The notes beneath the pieces were generated by a model. It searched no databases. It worked only from the letters and a program-made list of their open reading frames with translations, and was not told the origin of the DNA. A program made the position numbers and the translations under genes. Shown piece after piece: positions 17,888 through 28,216 of a DNA stretch of 64,000 bases. Origin of the DNA: Apilactobacillus bombintestini (GTDB lineage Bacteria > Bacillota > Bacilli > Lactobacillales > Lactobacillaceae); the NCBI RefSeq assembly GCF_003627035.1, contig NZ_CP032626.1:496001-560000 (forward strand), in the 5' to 3' direction. Positions within the stretch are counted from its first letter, which is position 1. The number at the start of each line of letters is the position of its first letter.

Positions 17888-18262
17888 ATTTCTCCCTTTC
17901 ATTTTTTGACCGTGATACTTGTACAAGTAGTTTCATTATTTTTAATTACTTTTATAGCATCCATATTAATAAAATTGATTAATCATTTTAAAAAGATAAC
18001 ACTTCGTTCTAATGATCTTTTTCCAATTATTCTAAGTTATTTTATCTATGAATTATCTATAGATAAACATGAAATATCATTTCTTCCTATAATTTGGGTA
18101 ATTATGATAGTTATTGGTATTTTATATGCTATTTATTACTTAATTAAAAATAGTCATATTAATCCTATACGTTTTTATAGAATGTTTTGGAGATTGGCGA
18201 TTATCTACTTTTTTGTGGCATGGGTCACCACCATTTTTATATGTGCTGTAAAATACTTATAA
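17888..18262 (+). CDS. DUF3397 family membrane protein
   Basis: About 124 residues with four predicted membrane helices, matching in size and position the DUF3397 proteins encoded just upstream of mraZ in lactobacilli. Function unknown; the association with the division cluster is positional. The start is unusual: no ATG exists, and the GTG at 17879 abuts the GAGG Shine-Dalgarno (17875-17878). An ATT codon at 17888 has the proper 9-nt spacing and is used here. If the GTG is right the gene begins at 17879. A terminator separates it from mraZ. Confidence 0.8.
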   Translation: MSPFHFLTVILVQVVSLFLITFIASILIKLINHFKKITLRSNDLFPIILSYFIYELSIDKHEISFLPIIWVIMIVIGILYAIYYLIKNSHINPIRFYRMFWRLAIIYFFVAWVTTIFICAVKYL

Positions 18263-18265
18263 ATC

Positions 18266-18298
18266 AAGAGCTGTTGCTATTTAACAGCTCTTTTTTTG
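18266..18298 (+). terminator. Terminator after the DUF3397 gene
   Basis: Stem agagctgtt / aacagctct with a loop of about 7 nt and a T7 tail. Confidence 0.9.
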
Positions 18299-18308
18299 TA
18301 CTCATTTT

Positions 18309-18326
18309 TTATCCACAAGTGGATAA
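18309..18326. promoter_or_regulatory. Palindromic pair of DnaA-box-like sites upstream of mraZ
   Basis: Positions 18309-18317 are a perfect consensus DnaA box (TTATCCACA). The reverse-strand copy at 18318-18326 reads TTATCCACT, one mismatch, and together they form TTATCCAC-AA-GTGGATAA. The site lies in the non-coding gap before the dcw cluster. Sequence match only; DnaA binding is not shown. Confidence 0.5.
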
Positions 18327-18358
18327 TTTCCACAAAATTCAATGATTTTTATTATATT

Positions 18359-18383
18359 GTGGTACAAAGTGGTGCATAGTGGT
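18359..18383 (+). promoter_or_regulatory. Putative MraZ operator: three GTGGT direct repeats, 10 bp apart
   Basis: GTGGT occurs at 18359, 18369 and 18379, exactly one helical turn apart, about 40 bp before mraZ. MraZ proteins bind short G-rich direct repeats with 10-bp phasing ahead of their own gene, so this is the expected self-regulatory site for the dcw cluster. The assignment combines visible repeats with family knowledge. Confidence 0.7.
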
Positions 18384-18420
18384 AAAATTAAATTAAATAA
18401 ATTGGAAGAGGTGACTAAGC

Positions 18421-18846
18421 GTGTTAATGGGTGAATATGAACATTCAATTGATTCAAAAGGGCGTTTAATCATTCCTTCCAAGATTAGATCAGAAATTGG
18501 TTCGAAATTTATTCTTACTAGAGGGCTTGATGGATGTTTGTTTGGTTATCCTTTAGATGAATGGTCTAAAGTGGAAGAAAAAATTAATCAACTTCCTGTA
18601 AGCAAGAAGTCAGCTAGATATTTTGCTCGTTTTTTGTTCTCCGCAGCTGATGAAAGCAAAGTAGATAGTCAAGGAAGAATTAATATACCAGATATGTTAA
18701 TTAACTATGCAGGTATTGAAAAAAAGTGTGTAGTAGTTGGTGTATCTACTCGAATCGAAATATGGAGTAAAGAAAAATGGGATGCATTCTCCGAAAAAGC
18801 TGGAGAAGAATTCGATGATATCGCTGAAGATTTAATTGATTTTTAA
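18421..18846 (+). CDS. mraZ: Transcriptional regulator MraZ
   Basis: 141 residues with the two SpoVT/AbrB-like repeats of Mra[22 protein letters not shown] at the N-terminus and [18 protein letters not shown] in the second half. MraZ forms a ring-shaped octamer or dodecamer and represses the division cluster promoter. GTG start, giving the family-typical N-terminus M-L-M-GEY; AAGAGGTG lies 7 nt before. It opens the dcw cluster, and three 10-bp-phased repeats before it are the likely operator. Confidence 0.97.
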   Translation: MLMGEYEHSIDSKGRLIIPSKIRSEIGSKFILTRGLDGCLFGYPLDEWSKVEEKINQLPVSKKSARYFARFLFSAADESKVDSQGRINIPDMLINYAGIEKKCVVVGVSTRIEIWSKEKWDAFSEKAGEEFDDIAEDLIDF

Positions 18847-18866
18847 TTAAAAGAGGTGAAATACTA

Positions 18867-19817
18867 ATGACAAAATTTCAACATGAAACAGTTTTGCTAA
18901 ACGAAGCTGTAAAAGGCTTAAATATAAAACCAGATGGTATTTATGTAGATTGTACCCTCGGTGGGGGAGGGCATAGTTCAAAAATATTGGAACAGCTAAC
19001 CACCGGTCATTTATATTCATTTGACCAAGATGAAGTTGCTATTCAATATAATCGTGAACATTTAAAGAAGTACATAGATGAAGGCAAAGTTACTTTTATT
19101 CGCAGCAATTTTAGAAATATTACTGAAGAATTGAATAAGCTGGGTGTCTATTCTGTTGATGGAATTTTGTATGATTTAGGTGTTTCGTCTCCGCAATTCG
19201 ATGATGCATCTAGAGGATTTAGTTATCAACATGATGCTCGATTGGATATGAGAATGGACCAGAGAAATCCATTGGATGCATGGAAAATCGTTAACGAATG
19301 GCCTTATGAAAAATTAGTGAAAATCTTTTTCAGATATGGAGAAGAAAAGTTTTCTAAGCAAGTTGCACGAGCTATTGAGAGGAATCGTGATAAACAAGCT
19401 ATCGATACTACCGAACAACTAGTAGAGATTATAAAGCAAGGAATTCCGGCTGCTGCTCGCCGTCATGGTGGTCATCCTGCTAAAAAAGTTTTTCAAGCTT
19501 TAAGAATTGCAGTTAATGATGAATTAGGTGCATTGGAAGAATCATTAGAAAAATCTATAGAACTGATTAATGTGGGAGGAAGAGTAAGTATTATTACTTT
19601 CCAATCACTAGAAGATCGTTTAGTTAAAACTATGTACAAAGAAAAAACTACTATAGAAGATTTGCCTAATGGTTTACCTATTATTCCAGATTATATGAAA
19701 CCTGATTATAAATTAGTTAACCGTAAACCAATTTTACCTAGCGATGAAGAAGTAAAGGAAAATCATCGTGCACATAGTGCTAAATTAAGAATTATTGAGA
19801 GAATTAATAAAAAATAG
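18867..19817 (+). CDS. rsmH: 16S rRNA (cytosine-1402-N4)-methyltransferase RsmH (MraW)
   Basis: 316 residues, the standard length. It methylates C1402 in the 16S decoding centre using SAM. SAM motif [15 protein letters not shown] near residue 28, then [11 protein letters not shown] and [10 protein letters not shown], are all family signatures; the C-terminus [10 protein letters not shown] is also typical. RBS AAGAGGTG precedes the ATG. Second gene of the dcw operon, 20 nt after mraZ. Confidence 0.98.
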   Translation: MTKFQHETVLLNEAVKGLNIKPDGIYVDCTLGGGGHSSKILEQLTTGHLYSFDQDEVAIQYNREHLKKYIDEGKVTFIRSNFRNITEELNKLGVYSVDGILYDLGVSSPQFDDASRGFSYQHDARLDMRMDQRNPLDAWKIVNEWPYEKLVKIFFRYGEEKFSKQVARAIERNRDKQAIDTTEQLVEIIKQGIPAAARRHGGHPAKKVFQALRIAVNDELGALEESLEKSIELINVGGRVSIITFQSLEDRLVKTMYKEKTTIEDLPNGLPIIPDYMKPDYKLVNRKPILPSDEEVKENHRAHSAKLRIIERINKK

Positions 19818-19834
19818 AGAGAAGAGTTAATCTT

Positions 19835-20206
19835 ATGGCACAAAATAACCTAGCTAATAGAACATATGTTAATCCAAGTTATCAACAAAAAAATAATGAA
19901 GAAGCAAATTATCAAGGACAAACCAAAGTTAGAATGTCCTTGTCCAAATTTGAAAAGACAGTACTAATTGTGGGAAGTGCTATCGTTGTATTTTTGATGG
20001 TTGGATTAGTTGGTGAAAAAATTTCTTTGAGTAACAACGCAGCCGGCTTACAAGTAACTACTGATGCATTAAATAAAGCAAAAGATACCAATACTACTTA
20101 TAAACAAGAAGTTAGTGAACTTCAAAGTGGTAATCGTTTGCAAAAAATTGCTAAGGAAGCTAGCCTATCTTTAAATAACAAGAACGTAAGGAATGTTAGC
20201 AAATGA
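19835..20206 (+). CDS. ftsL: Cell division protein FtsL
   Basis: 123 residues: a cytosolic N-terminus of about 45 residues, one membrane helix (TVLIVGSAIVVFLMVGLVG), then an extracellular coiled coil (TDALNKAKDTNTTYKQEVSEL). Such bitopic proteins pair with DivIC and DivIB to activate septal FtsW-PBP. Sequence is fast-evolving, so identity rests on topology and on its place between rsmH and the PBP gene, which it overlaps by 4 nt (ATGA). Confidence 0.9.
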   Translation: MAQNNLANRTYVNPSYQQKNNEEANYQGQTKVRMSLSKFEKTVLIVGSAIVVFLMVGLVGEKISLSNNAAGLQVTTDALNKAKDTNTTYKQEVSELQSGNRLQKIAKEASLSLNNKNVRNVSK

Positions 20207-22353
20207 GAAAGTTAAATAAGGGGAAAATGTTAAGAAAACGCCGAAACAATCGTAGCCATTACGGTCAATTTTTACTTGTGCTATGTATTGGCGTTTTTTT
20301 GTGTATGGGATTGCGATTTGCATATATATCAATATTTAAGAGTAGCCAAGGTGTAGATCTTAAACAGTATGCAGAAAGCTTATATACAAAGAGTAGTATC
20401 ATTCAAGCTAAGAGAGGTACCATTTACGATGCAAGTGGACAACCACTAGCTGAAGATAATACCGTTTATACTATGTATGCAGTGCTAAATAAGCGCCAAG
20501 TTGGTTTAAACAACAAACCAATGTATATAACTAACAAATCTAAGGCTGCACATGCTATTTCTTCAGTGTTACCTATTTCATACGATAAAGCATTGAAAAT
20601 TTTATCTCCTAAAAAGAATATTTTTCAGGTAGAATTTGGAAATGTGGGTAGCAACATTTCATTAACACAAAAACAAAAGCTAGATAGCTACCATATCTCT
20701 GGATTAAACTTTTTACCACAACCATCGCGTCTATATCCTAACGGTGTTTTTGCTTCACATGTTTTAGGATATGCTGCGATGAATTCCAATCCAAATAACA
20801 ACAAGGTTCAACTTGCTGGTCAAATGGGAATTGAAAAAGTTTACAATAATCTTTTAACTGGTACTAATGGATTTAAGAGTACCCAACAAGATAGTTCCGG
20901 TGTCACCATCGATATCGGAGAAGGCGTAAATAGACCTGCTAAAAACGGTGATGATGTATATACAACTTTAGATTATCGCTTGCAATCATTAATGGAAACT
21001 GAAATGAGCAATGTCTACAATCAAGTTCATCCTAAGACCATGAATGCTGTTTTGATGAATTCTAAAACTGGTGACATTTTAGCTGCTACTCAACGTCCAA
21101 CATTTAATGCCACAACTAAAGAGGGATTAGATAAGATTTGGCGTAATACCTTGATTCAAGATTCTTATGAACCTGGATCTACTATGAAGATATTTACAGT
21201 AGCATCATCCATTAATAGTGGACATTACAACGGAAGCGATACTTATCATTCTGGTAAATACTACATTAATGGTAAATTAGTTCCTGATTGGAATATTAAA
21301 GGTTGGGGTAACATTAGTTACGATAAAGGATTTGCTTTATCAAGTAACGTTGCCATGGCTCACTTGGAACAAATGATGGGTGCTAAGACTTGGCGTAACT
21401 ATATGAACAGATTTAAGTTCTTTACACCAACTAACTTAGGATTCCCTGGTGAAGAAACCGGAAGTGTTCAATTTAATTATCCAATTGAACAAGCTAATAC
21501 AGCGTTTGGTCAAGGTATTGAAGTTAATGCAATGCAAATGATGCGTGCTTTATCATCTATTGCTAACAATGGTCAAATGTTGCAACCAAGATTAGTAAGT
21601 AGAATTGTTGATCCTAAGTCTAAAAAGGTTATTAAGAATTATCCAACTAAATCAGTTGGACAACCAATTAGTGCTGATACTTCTCGCAAGGTAATTAAAC
21701 ACATGGAAGATGTTGTTTACAAACCATATGGTATTGGTGGAGCATATAAGATTCCAGGATATAAAATTGCTGCTAAGACTGGTACTGCACAGGTCAGCAA
21801 CGGTAAAACAGGTTATGAATCTGGTGATGATAGTTATCTATATTCTGTAGCTGGAATTGCTCCTGCTGATCATCCTAAATACATTTTGTATATTACTATG
21901 AAACAACCTAAGTTAACTGGTACTAAAACTGCTTCACAGTTAATGGCTGAAATATTCAATCCAGTTATGAGATTAGCATTGGAAGAAAACGTTAACTCAA
22001 ATGATAAAAATAATTATCAAGTACCTGAATTAACCAACTTGTCCACAGAAGCTGCTAAAGCTAAGTTAAAGAAAGCTGGACTTAAGTATGTATTTATTGG
22101 TAATGGTACTGTATTAGATCAATCTATCGATGCTAGAGAAAAAATTAGTAAAGATAGATTAGTCATTGTACAAACTGATGGTAGTAAGTCTATGGCAAAC
22201 CTAAAGGGTTGGTCTCGTTATGATGTTGCTACTTATTGTAGAATGGCTGGAATTACAGCAAATCTACAGGGCGATGGTTACGCATACAAACAAAGTGTTA
22301 AACCTGGTGCTTCTATAGATGGTGGAAGTAAGATAACTATAAAATTTAAATAG
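20203..22353 (+). CDS. Septal class B penicillin-binding protein (PBP2X/FtsI type) with two PASTA domains
   Basis: 716 residues. One N-terminal membrane anchor (FLLVLCIGVFLCMGLRFAY), a dimerisation domain, then the transpeptidase with active-site Ser326 in STMK (326-329), SSN (380-382) and KTG (525-527). The last 110 or so residues form two PASTA repeats (YQVPELTNLSTEAAKAKL onward), which bind peptidoglycan or beta-lactams. It cross-links septal peptidoglycan with its partner FtsW. It overlaps ftsL by 4 nt; mraY follows after 9 nt. Confidence 0.95.
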   Translation: MRKLNKGKMLRKRRNNRSHYGQFLLVLCIGVFLCMGLRFAYISIFKSSQGVDLKQYAESLYTKSSIIQAKRGTIYDASGQPLAEDNTVYTMYAVLNKRQVGLNNKPMYITNKSKAAHAISSVLPISYDKALKILSPKKNIFQVEFGNVGSNISLTQKQKLDSYHISGLNFLPQPSRLYPNGVFASHVLGYAAMNSNPNNNKVQLAGQMGIEKVYNNLLTGTNGFKSTQQDSSGVTIDIGEGVNRPAKNGDDVYTTLDYRLQSLMETEMSNVYNQVHPKTMNAVLMNSKTGDILAATQRPTFNATTKEGLDKIWRNTLIQDSYEPGSTMKIFTVASSINSGHYNGSDTYHSGKYYINGKLVPDWNIKGWGNISYDKGFALSSNVAMAHLEQMMGAKTWRNYMNRFKFFTPTNLGFPGEETGSVQFNYPIEQANTAFGQGIEVNAMQMMRALSSIANNGQMLQPRLVSRIVDPKSKKVIKNYPTKSVGQPISADTSRKVIKHMEDVVYKPYGIGGAYKIPGYKIAAKTGTAQVSNGKTGYESGDDSYLYSVAGIAPADHPKYILYITMKQPKLTGTKTASQLMAEIFNPVMRLALEENVNSNDKNNYQVPELTNLSTEAAKAKLKKAGLKYVFIGNGTVLDQSIDAREKISKDRLVIVQTDGSKSMANLKGWSRYDVATYCRMAGITANLQGDGYAYKQSVKPGASIDGGSKITIKFK

Positions 22354-22362
22354 GAGTTAAAA

Positions 22363-23325
22363 ATGTTTATGAATATATTTTTACCACTAATTATTAGCTT
22401 TTTAATTACATTAATTTTTATGCCATCTTTAATTGGTTACTTTAGAAGAAAACACGAAGGACAAATGATTCGTGAAGAAGGACCTAAATGGCATGAAGCA
22501 AAATCTGGAACCCCTACAATGGGTGGATTATTGTTCATCATAGCAATAATTATTTCCAGTTTAGTGTCAGGATTAGTATCACATGATGAAAATGACACCT
22601 TATTAATCTTGCTATTTATCTTATTCCTATATGGATTATTAGGAATGTGGGACGATAGTATTAAATTGTTTAGACGCCAAAATGAAGGACTAAAAGCTTG
22701 GCAAAAATTATTGGGTCAAATTGTAGGTGGATTAGTATTTACTTTAGTTTATGTTCACCATTTCCCAATGGCTTTAAGAATTCCTTTTGTGGGTGACTTT
22801 CATTTAGGTTGGATTTACGCTATCTTCATTATTTTCTATCTAACAGGATTTTCCAATGCGGTTAACTTAACTGATGGATTAGATGGATTAGTAAGTGGAT
22901 TATGTATTATTGCTTTTGGTGCATATTCTATTGTGGCAATGGTACAACACCAATTAGATGTTGCTACTTTCTGTTTTGCAGTAGTAGGTGCATTGATTGC
23001 ATTTATGGTTTTCAACCACAAACCTGCTAAGATTTTTATGGGTGATATGGGATCACTTGCATTAGGTGGTTCGTTAGCTGCCGTTTCCATTTTATTGCAC
23101 CATGAACTTTCATTAGTTTGGATTGGATTTATGTTCGTAATGGAAACATTAAGTGTAATGATTCAAGTTACTTCATTTAAGTTAACTGGTAAACGTGTAT
23201 TTTTGATGTCTCCTATTCACCATCATTTCGAAATGAAGGGATGGTCAGAATGGAAGGTAGATATTGTATTCTGGATTGCCGGTTTAATCCTTGCCATCAC
23301 TGGAGTGGTATCGATTATTTTATAA
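22363..23325 (+). CDS. mraY: Phospho-N-acetylmuramoyl-pentapeptide transferase
   Basis: 320-residue polytopic membrane enzyme of about ten helices that makes lipid I from UDP-MurNAc-pentapeptide and undecaprenyl phosphate. Conserved segments are [36 protein letters not shown] and [12 protein letters not shown], with the catalytic acidic residues, and the C-terminal [12 protein letters not shown] loop. AGGAG lies 6 nt before the chosen ATG; a second ATG at 22369 is less well placed. Confidence 0.98.
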   Translation: MFMNIFLPLIISFLITLIFMPSLIGYFRRKHEGQMIREEGPKWHEAKSGTPTMGGLLFIIAIIISSLVSGLVSHDENDTLLILLFILFLYGLLGMWDDSIKLFRRQNEGLKAWQKLLGQIVGGLVFTLVYVHHFPMALRIPFVGDFHLGWIYAIFIIFYLTGFSNAVNLTDGLDGLVSGLCIIAFGAYSIVAMVQHQLDVATFCFAVVGALIAFMVFNHKPAKIFMGDMGSLALGGSLAAVSILLHHELSLVWIGFMFVMETLSVMIQVTSFKLTGKRVFLMSPIHHHFEMKGWSEWKVDIVFWIAGLILAITGVVSIIL

Positions 23326-23350
23326 TAATGGATTTTTAGGAGCATGATTT

Positions 23351-24730
23351 ATGAATAAGATTGATGATTATGAAAATAAAAATGTATTGGTACTAGGAGC
23401 TGGAAAGAGCGGTATCAATGCGGCTAAATTATTAAGAAAGCTAAATGCAAATGTTTGGTTAAATGATTCTAAAGCATTAAGTAAAGATGTTGAAGAACAA
23501 CTAAATAGTAATCAAGTTGAAGTTATCAATGATAAGCAAACTCCTGCAATTTTGGATAAACATAACTTTGATTTAATTGTTAAAAACCCTGGTATTCCTT
23601 ATGATAATGAATTAATTAAGGCCGCCATGGAAAAAGATATTCCTATTATTGTGGAAGTAGAAATTGCTTCTGAGGTTTCTGAAGCTCCTATCATTAGTGT
23701 TACTGGTAGTAATGGAAAAACTACAGTTACTACAATGATTAATGATATTTTGAATCAACAAAGAACTAGTGGAAAATCATATGTAGCAGGAAATATTGGT
23801 GTACCTGCAAGTACAGTTACACCATCTACTACTAAGGATGATAATGTTGTACTAGAAATTTCTAGTTTTATGTTATTAGGTGTTACTAAGTTCCATCCAC
23901 ATATTGCAGTTCTTAATAACATTTTTTCAAATCATCTAGACTATCATAAAACTCGTGAAAATTACGTAAACGCTAAAATGCGTATTACTATGAATCAAAA
24001 TTCTGATGATTTCTTTGTGGTTAACTTTGATAATGAAGAATGGAGAGAATTAAGTAAACGTAGTAAAGCACAAGTGGTTCCATTCTCTTCTAAGGGTGTT
24101 ACCAAAGATGGTGCTTATGTAGAAAATAATAAGATTTACTTCCGTGATGAATTCGTTATGAACGTGGAAGATATTAAAGTTCCTGGCCAACAAAATGTAC
24201 AAAATGCATTGGCTGCAATTGCTGTTGCTAAGATCATGGGTAAATCTAATGAAGCTATTATTAAGGCACTAGGTACTTTTAATGGTGTAAGACATAGAGT
24301 TCAATACTTTTTAACCGCTGACGGTCGTAAGTATTATAACGATTCTAAAGCTACTGATATAGAAGCAACTCAAGTAGCATTACGTAGTTTTGATCACAAT
24401 GTAGTCCTTCTTGCTGGTGGACTAGATCGTGGTTACACCTTTGAAAAACTAGAAAAAGATTTTAGTGAACACGTTAAAGGCATTGTTCTATTTGGTGAAA
24501 CTAAGCATTTACTAGAAGATACAGCTAAGAAAGCTGGAGTTTCTGATATTAAGATTGTGGATAACTTAAAGCAAGCTGTTCCATTGGCTATTAAGATGAG
24601 TCAACCAGGAGATGTGGTACTATTATCTCCAGCAAATGCTAGTTGGGATCAATATGATACTTTTGAACAACGTGGAGACGAATTTATTAAATTGGTTGAA
24701 CAAGAAACCGGTAGAAAGGAAGAAAAATAA
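23351..24730 (+). CDS. murD: UDP-N-acetylmuramoyl-L-alanine--D-glutamate ligase
   Basis: 459 residues, a cytosolic Mur ligase. The N-terminal Rossmann domain begins [17 protein letters not shown]; the ATP-binding loop [14 protein letters not shown] lies near residue 115; the substrate region has [13 protein letters not shown]; the C-terminal domain has [11 protein letters not shown] and [28 protein letters not shown] before the ATG. Its last base is shared with the murG start (TAATG), so the two are translationally coupled. Confidence 0.98.
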   Translation: MNKIDDYENKNVLVLGAGKSGINAAKLLRKLNANVWLNDSKALSKDVEEQLNSNQVEVINDKQTPAILDKHNFDLIVKNPGIPYDNELIKAAMEKDIPIIVEVEIASEVSEAPIISVTGSNGKTTVTTMINDILNQQRTSGKSYVAGNIGVPASTVTPSTTKDDNVVLEISSFMLLGVTKFHPHIAVLNNIFSNHLDYHKTRENYVNAKMRITMNQNSDDFFVVNFDNEEWRELSKRSKAQVVPFSSKGVTKDGAYVENNKIYFRDEFVMNVEDIKVPGQQNVQNALAAIAVAKIMGKSNEAIIKALGTFNGVRHRVQYFLTADGRKYYNDSKATDIEATQVALRSFDHNVVLLAGGLDRGYTFEKLEKDFSEHVKGIVLFGETKHLLEDTAKKAGVSDIKIVDNLKQAVPLAIKMSQPGDVVLLSPANASWDQYDTFEQRGDEFIKLVEQETGRKEEK

Positions 24731-25821
24731 TGAGATTAATGATTTCTGGTGGGGGTACTGGAGGACATATTTATCCAGCACTAGCCTTAATTGAAGAATT
24801 ACGAAGAACAGACCCTGATGCAGATGTTTTATATGTGGGATCTACTCGTGGTCTAGAAAAAGATATCGTTCCAAAAAATAATATTAAATTCAAGGAACTA
24901 AAAATTCAGGGATTTAAGCGTTCATTATCTTTTTCAAACATTAAGACTGTAGCTTTGTTCTTACAAAGCTTACATAAATCTAAAAAGATGATTAAAGAAT
25001 TTAAACCAGACGTAGTTGTCGGAACCGGTGGCTATGTTTCAGGAGCAGTTGTTTATGCTGCTTCACAAATGGGTATTCCTACTATGATTCATGAACAAAA
25101 TAGTATGGTTGGTTTAACTAACCGTTTCTTAAGTAAACATGTGGATAAAATTGCAGTGGGATTTGAAGATGCAATTTCACAATTTCCTAAGGAAAAAACT
25201 ATTTATACAGGTAACCCTCGTGCTCAACAAGTTGCTAATTTGAAATCTGATTTTGAATGGCAAGATGTAGGTTTGAAAAATGATGTTCCTACTTTATTGA
25301 TTTTTGGTGGTAGCCAAGGTGCATTAAAGATTAACAAAGTAGTAACTGAAAGCATTCGTTTGTTTAACAAAAAAGATTATCAAGTATTATTCGTTACAGG
25401 TAAGAAGAGATATGCTGATGTAATGAAGCAAATTGGTGATCAAAAGATTAATGATAATATTGTTATTAAAGACTATATTTCAGATATGCCTAATATGTTG
25501 CCTAAGGTTGCTGCTATTGTGGGAAGAGCAGGAGCAACTAGCTTAGCTGAAATTACTGCATTAGGAATTCCATCAGTTTTAATTCCTAGTCCATATGTAA
25601 CAGCTGATCATCAAACTAAGAATGCATTAAGCTTAGTTAAAAATGATGCAGCATTGATAATTACAGAAGCTGATTTAACACCAGAAACCTTAATTGACAA
25701 TGCTGACTTTATTATGAACGATAAAGATAAACGAGAAAAAATGGCTGAAAACTCAAGACAAATGGGTTGTCGAGATGCTGCTACACGTGTATTGGATGTT
25801 GCTAAGTCAATTTGTAAATAG
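24730..25821 (+). CDS. murG: Undecaprenyl-PP-MurNAc-pentapeptide GlcNAc transferase
   Basis: 363 residues, a GT-B fold glycosyltransferase at the inner membrane face that converts lipid I to lipid II. The glycine-rich loops [23 protein letters not shown] and [13 protein letters not shown] are intact, as is the C-terminal UDP-GlcNAc site ([15 protein letters not shown]). One-base overlap with murD. Confidence 0.98.
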   Translation: MRLMISGGGTGGHIYPALALIEELRRTDPDADVLYVGSTRGLEKDIVPKNNIKFKELKIQGFKRSLSFSNIKTVALFLQSLHKSKKMIKEFKPDVVVGTGGYVSGAVVYAASQMGIPTMIHEQNSMVGLTNRFLSKHVDKIAVGFEDAISQFPKEKTIYTGNPRAQQVANLKSDFEWQDVGLKNDVPTLLIFGGSQGALKINKVVTESIRLFNKKDYQVLFVTGKKRYADVMKQIGDQKINDNIVIKDYISDMPNMLPKVAAIVGRAGATSLAEITALGIPSVLIPSPYVTADHQTKNALSLVKNDAALIITEADLTPETLIDNADFIMNDKDKREKMAENSRQMGCRDAATRVLDVAKSICK

Positions 25822-25836
25822 CGGAGGGTATTATCG

Positions 25837-26721
25837 ATGAAATCATTTCGTTTAAACTTCAGACGTCGAAATGCTAATAAACATGGAAAAGTTATATCTG
25901 ATGATTTAACTGAGTTAAAAAAACAAAAGATAAAAAATAAATGTAAATACTCTCTATATTTATTTACTCCATTGATTATCATTTTGCTATTTTTAATTTA
26001 TTTAATCTCTCCATTCAGTAAGATTAATCAAATATCTATTTCTGGCAATGGATATATACCGGTTGATGATATAAAAAAGGAAATGAATATTAACTCAGGG
26101 GATAGTATCTTTAAGGTATTTGGACATAAGAATAAATTAAATGAACAAATAACTAAAAAAGATGAAAGAATAGAAGCAGTTAATTTTTCTTTCCATGGAT
26201 TAAACAACTTAAATGTAAATATCACTCATTATAATCAAGTAGGGTACGAAACAAGAGGTAAATCTCAATACATCATTTTGGAAAACGGTAAAGTTACTAA
26301 TGTAATTGAGAAAAATCCTAATGATAAAAAGTTACCTTATATTGTGAAGTTTAATGATCGTGATAAATTAAAATCGATAATTCAAAAATACTTAAATTTA
26401 CCTAAAGATATTCGTGATAATATCAGAGTTATATCTTATACACCAACTAAGATTTATCCCGATGAAATGCATTTATATATGAGAGATGGTAATCGAGTTA
26501 TTATCTTATTAAGCAATTTTGATTATAAGATGAAATTCTACAGATCAATTGCAACACAATTAAAAGACAAGAGTGTTATTAATCTTGAAGTGGGTGCATA
26601 CTCTTTCCCATTAAAAAATGAGAAACGAGAATATACACCATTGTCCAAAATAATAAGTCAAAAAAAGGCAAATAAAAACAAATCAACAACCAATAAAGAC
26701 AATAAAAATGTAAACAGATAA
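25837..26721 (+). CDS. Cell division protein DivIB/FtsQ
   Basis: 294 residues: a basic cytosolic head, one membrane helix (SLYLFTPLIIILLFLIYLI) at about 47-65, then the POTRA domain starting KINQISISGNGYIPVDDI, followed by a beta domain and a Lys/Asn-rich tail. It stabilises FtsL/DivIC in the divisome. Its place after murG is standard. RBS GGAGGG precedes the ATG. Confidence 0.93.
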   Translation: MKSFRLNFRRRNANKHGKVISDDLTELKKQKIKNKCKYSLYLFTPLIIILLFLIYLISPFSKINQISISGNGYIPVDDIKKEMNINSGDSIFKVFGHKNKLNEQITKKDERIEAVNFSFHGLNNLNVNITHYNQVGYETRGKSQYIILENGKVTNVIEKNPNDKKLPYIVKFNDRDKLKSIIQKYLNLPKDIRDNIRVISYTPTKIYPDEMHLYMRDGNRVIILLSNFDYKMKFYRSIATQLKDKSVINLEVGAYSFPLKNEKREYTPLSKIISQKKANKNKSTTNKDNKNVNR

Positions 26722-26828
26722 TGGTTCTTTAGAGTTATGGATTGTTGTGTTAAAATTAAAATATAATTAGCTTGAGAAATATTAAATTATAATTATTAAA
26801 GATTCTTTATTGGAGGTTCCTAAAAGTA

Positions 26829-28187
26829 ATGAATTCAGAAATGTACGTGGGATTGGATATTGGAACTACGTCAATTAAAGTAATTGTTGCCGAAAAGGTT
26901 AAAGGCCAAATGAACGTATTAGGCTTAGGGAATGAACGTTCAGAAGGGGTTAACCGCGGAATAATTGTCGATATTGACAAAGCTTCTGAATCTATTAGAA
27001 GAGCTGTTAGCCAGGCAGAAGAAAAAGCTGGCGTTAAAATTCATGATGTTGTAGTTGGCATTCCATCAAATCAACTAAAAATTGAACCATGCAGTGGAAT
27101 GGTTGCTATATCAGATCAATCTAGGGAAATATCTGATGAAGATGTAAAAAATGTAACTGTATCTGCAATGATTAAAAACTTACCACCAGAAAGAGAAATA
27201 GTTGATACTTTAACCGATGAATTTATTGTCGATGGATTCGACGGTATTAAAGATCCTAGAGGAATGGTAGGGGTAAGACTTGAATTAAAAGGTCGTATCA
27301 TTACTGGACCTAAGACTATCATTCATAACATTAGAAAAGCTGTTGAAAAATCTGGCTTGAATGCTACATCAATCATTAATACTTCACTAGCTCAAAGTAT
27401 GACTGTTTTAGATGATGGCGAACAAGATTTTGGTACTATTTTAATTGATTTAGGTGGTGGTCAAACCACTGCATCAGTTGTACATGATCATAAAATGAAA
27501 TTTACCACGGTTGATAACGAAGGTGGAGAATACATTACCAAAGATATTTCAGTTGTGCTAAATACTTCTTTAGAAAGTGCTGAAGAACTTAAGCGCGATT
27601 ATGGTTATGCTGACGAATTAGAAGCTTCTGAAAGCAATGAATTTCCAATTGAAGTAGTAGGAAAGAGTCAACCAGAAAAGATTTCTGAAAAATATTTAGC
27701 TGAAATCATTCAAGCAAGAGTTGATCAAATCTTTAATCGTATGGATAAAAGCTTAAGCAGTATTTCAGCATTAGATTTACCAGGTGGAATCGTTCTAACC
27801 GGTGGTGTTGCTGCATTACCAGGTATTTCAGAACTAGCAGCTGATAGATTTGATACTAATGTTAGAGTTTATATTCCTGATCAAATGGGATTGAGACATC
27901 CTTCATTTGCATTGCCATTGGCTTTAGTTACTTATCGTGCTAATATGAGTGAAATACAACTATTAGTAAGATCATCACTAGATGGTAATACTGTTGTAAA
28001 GAATAATAAACAAGACGCTGATGATGACTTTATTGGAAATGATTTTTCAGATAACGAAGAAATCGTAGACGATGGTCAAAATCAAGAAGAAAAGAAAACT
28101 AAGAAATCAAAGAAGCCTTTTGCATCCAAATTTGCAAATAAAACAAAAGGTAGATGGCGTCGTTTTTACCAAGACTTTTTTGAATAA
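26829..28187 (+). CDS. ftsA: Cell division protein FtsA
   Basis: 452 residues of the actin/HSP70 fold. It tethers FtsZ to the membrane. The phosphate-1 loop is [17 protein letters not shown] at the N-terminus; phosphate-2 is [15 protein letters not shown]; the adenosine motif is [15 protein letters not shown] long acidic linker (about 395-425) precedes a basic C-terminal amphipathic segment ending [13 protein letters not shown], which should insert in the membrane. A 107-bp gap before it contains TATAAT at 26762-26767, so it may have its own promoter. Confidence 0.97.
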   Translation: MNSEMYVGLDIGTTSIKVIVAEKVKGQMNVLGLGNERSEGVNRGIIVDIDKASESIRRAVSQAEEKAGVKIHDVVVGIPSNQLKIEPCSGMVAISDQSREISDEDVKNVTVSAMIKNLPPEREIVDTLTDEFIVDGFDGIKDPRGMVGVRLELKGRIITGPKTIIHNIRKAVEKSGLNATSIINTSLAQSMTVLDDGEQDFGTILIDLGGGQTTASVVHDHKMKFTTVDNEGGEYITKDISVVLNTSLESAEELKRDYGYADELEASESNEFPIEVVGKSQPEKISEKYLAEIIQARVDQIFNRMDKSLSSISALDLPGGIVLTGGVAALPGISELAADRFDTNVRVYIPDQMGLRHPSFALPLALVTYRANMSEIQLLVRSSLDGNTVVKNNKQDADDDFIGNDFSDNEEIVDDGQNQEEKKTKKSKKPFASKFANKTKGRWRRFYQDFFE

Positions 28188-28216
28188 ACACACTGGGATA
28201 TATGGAGGAATTTAAC

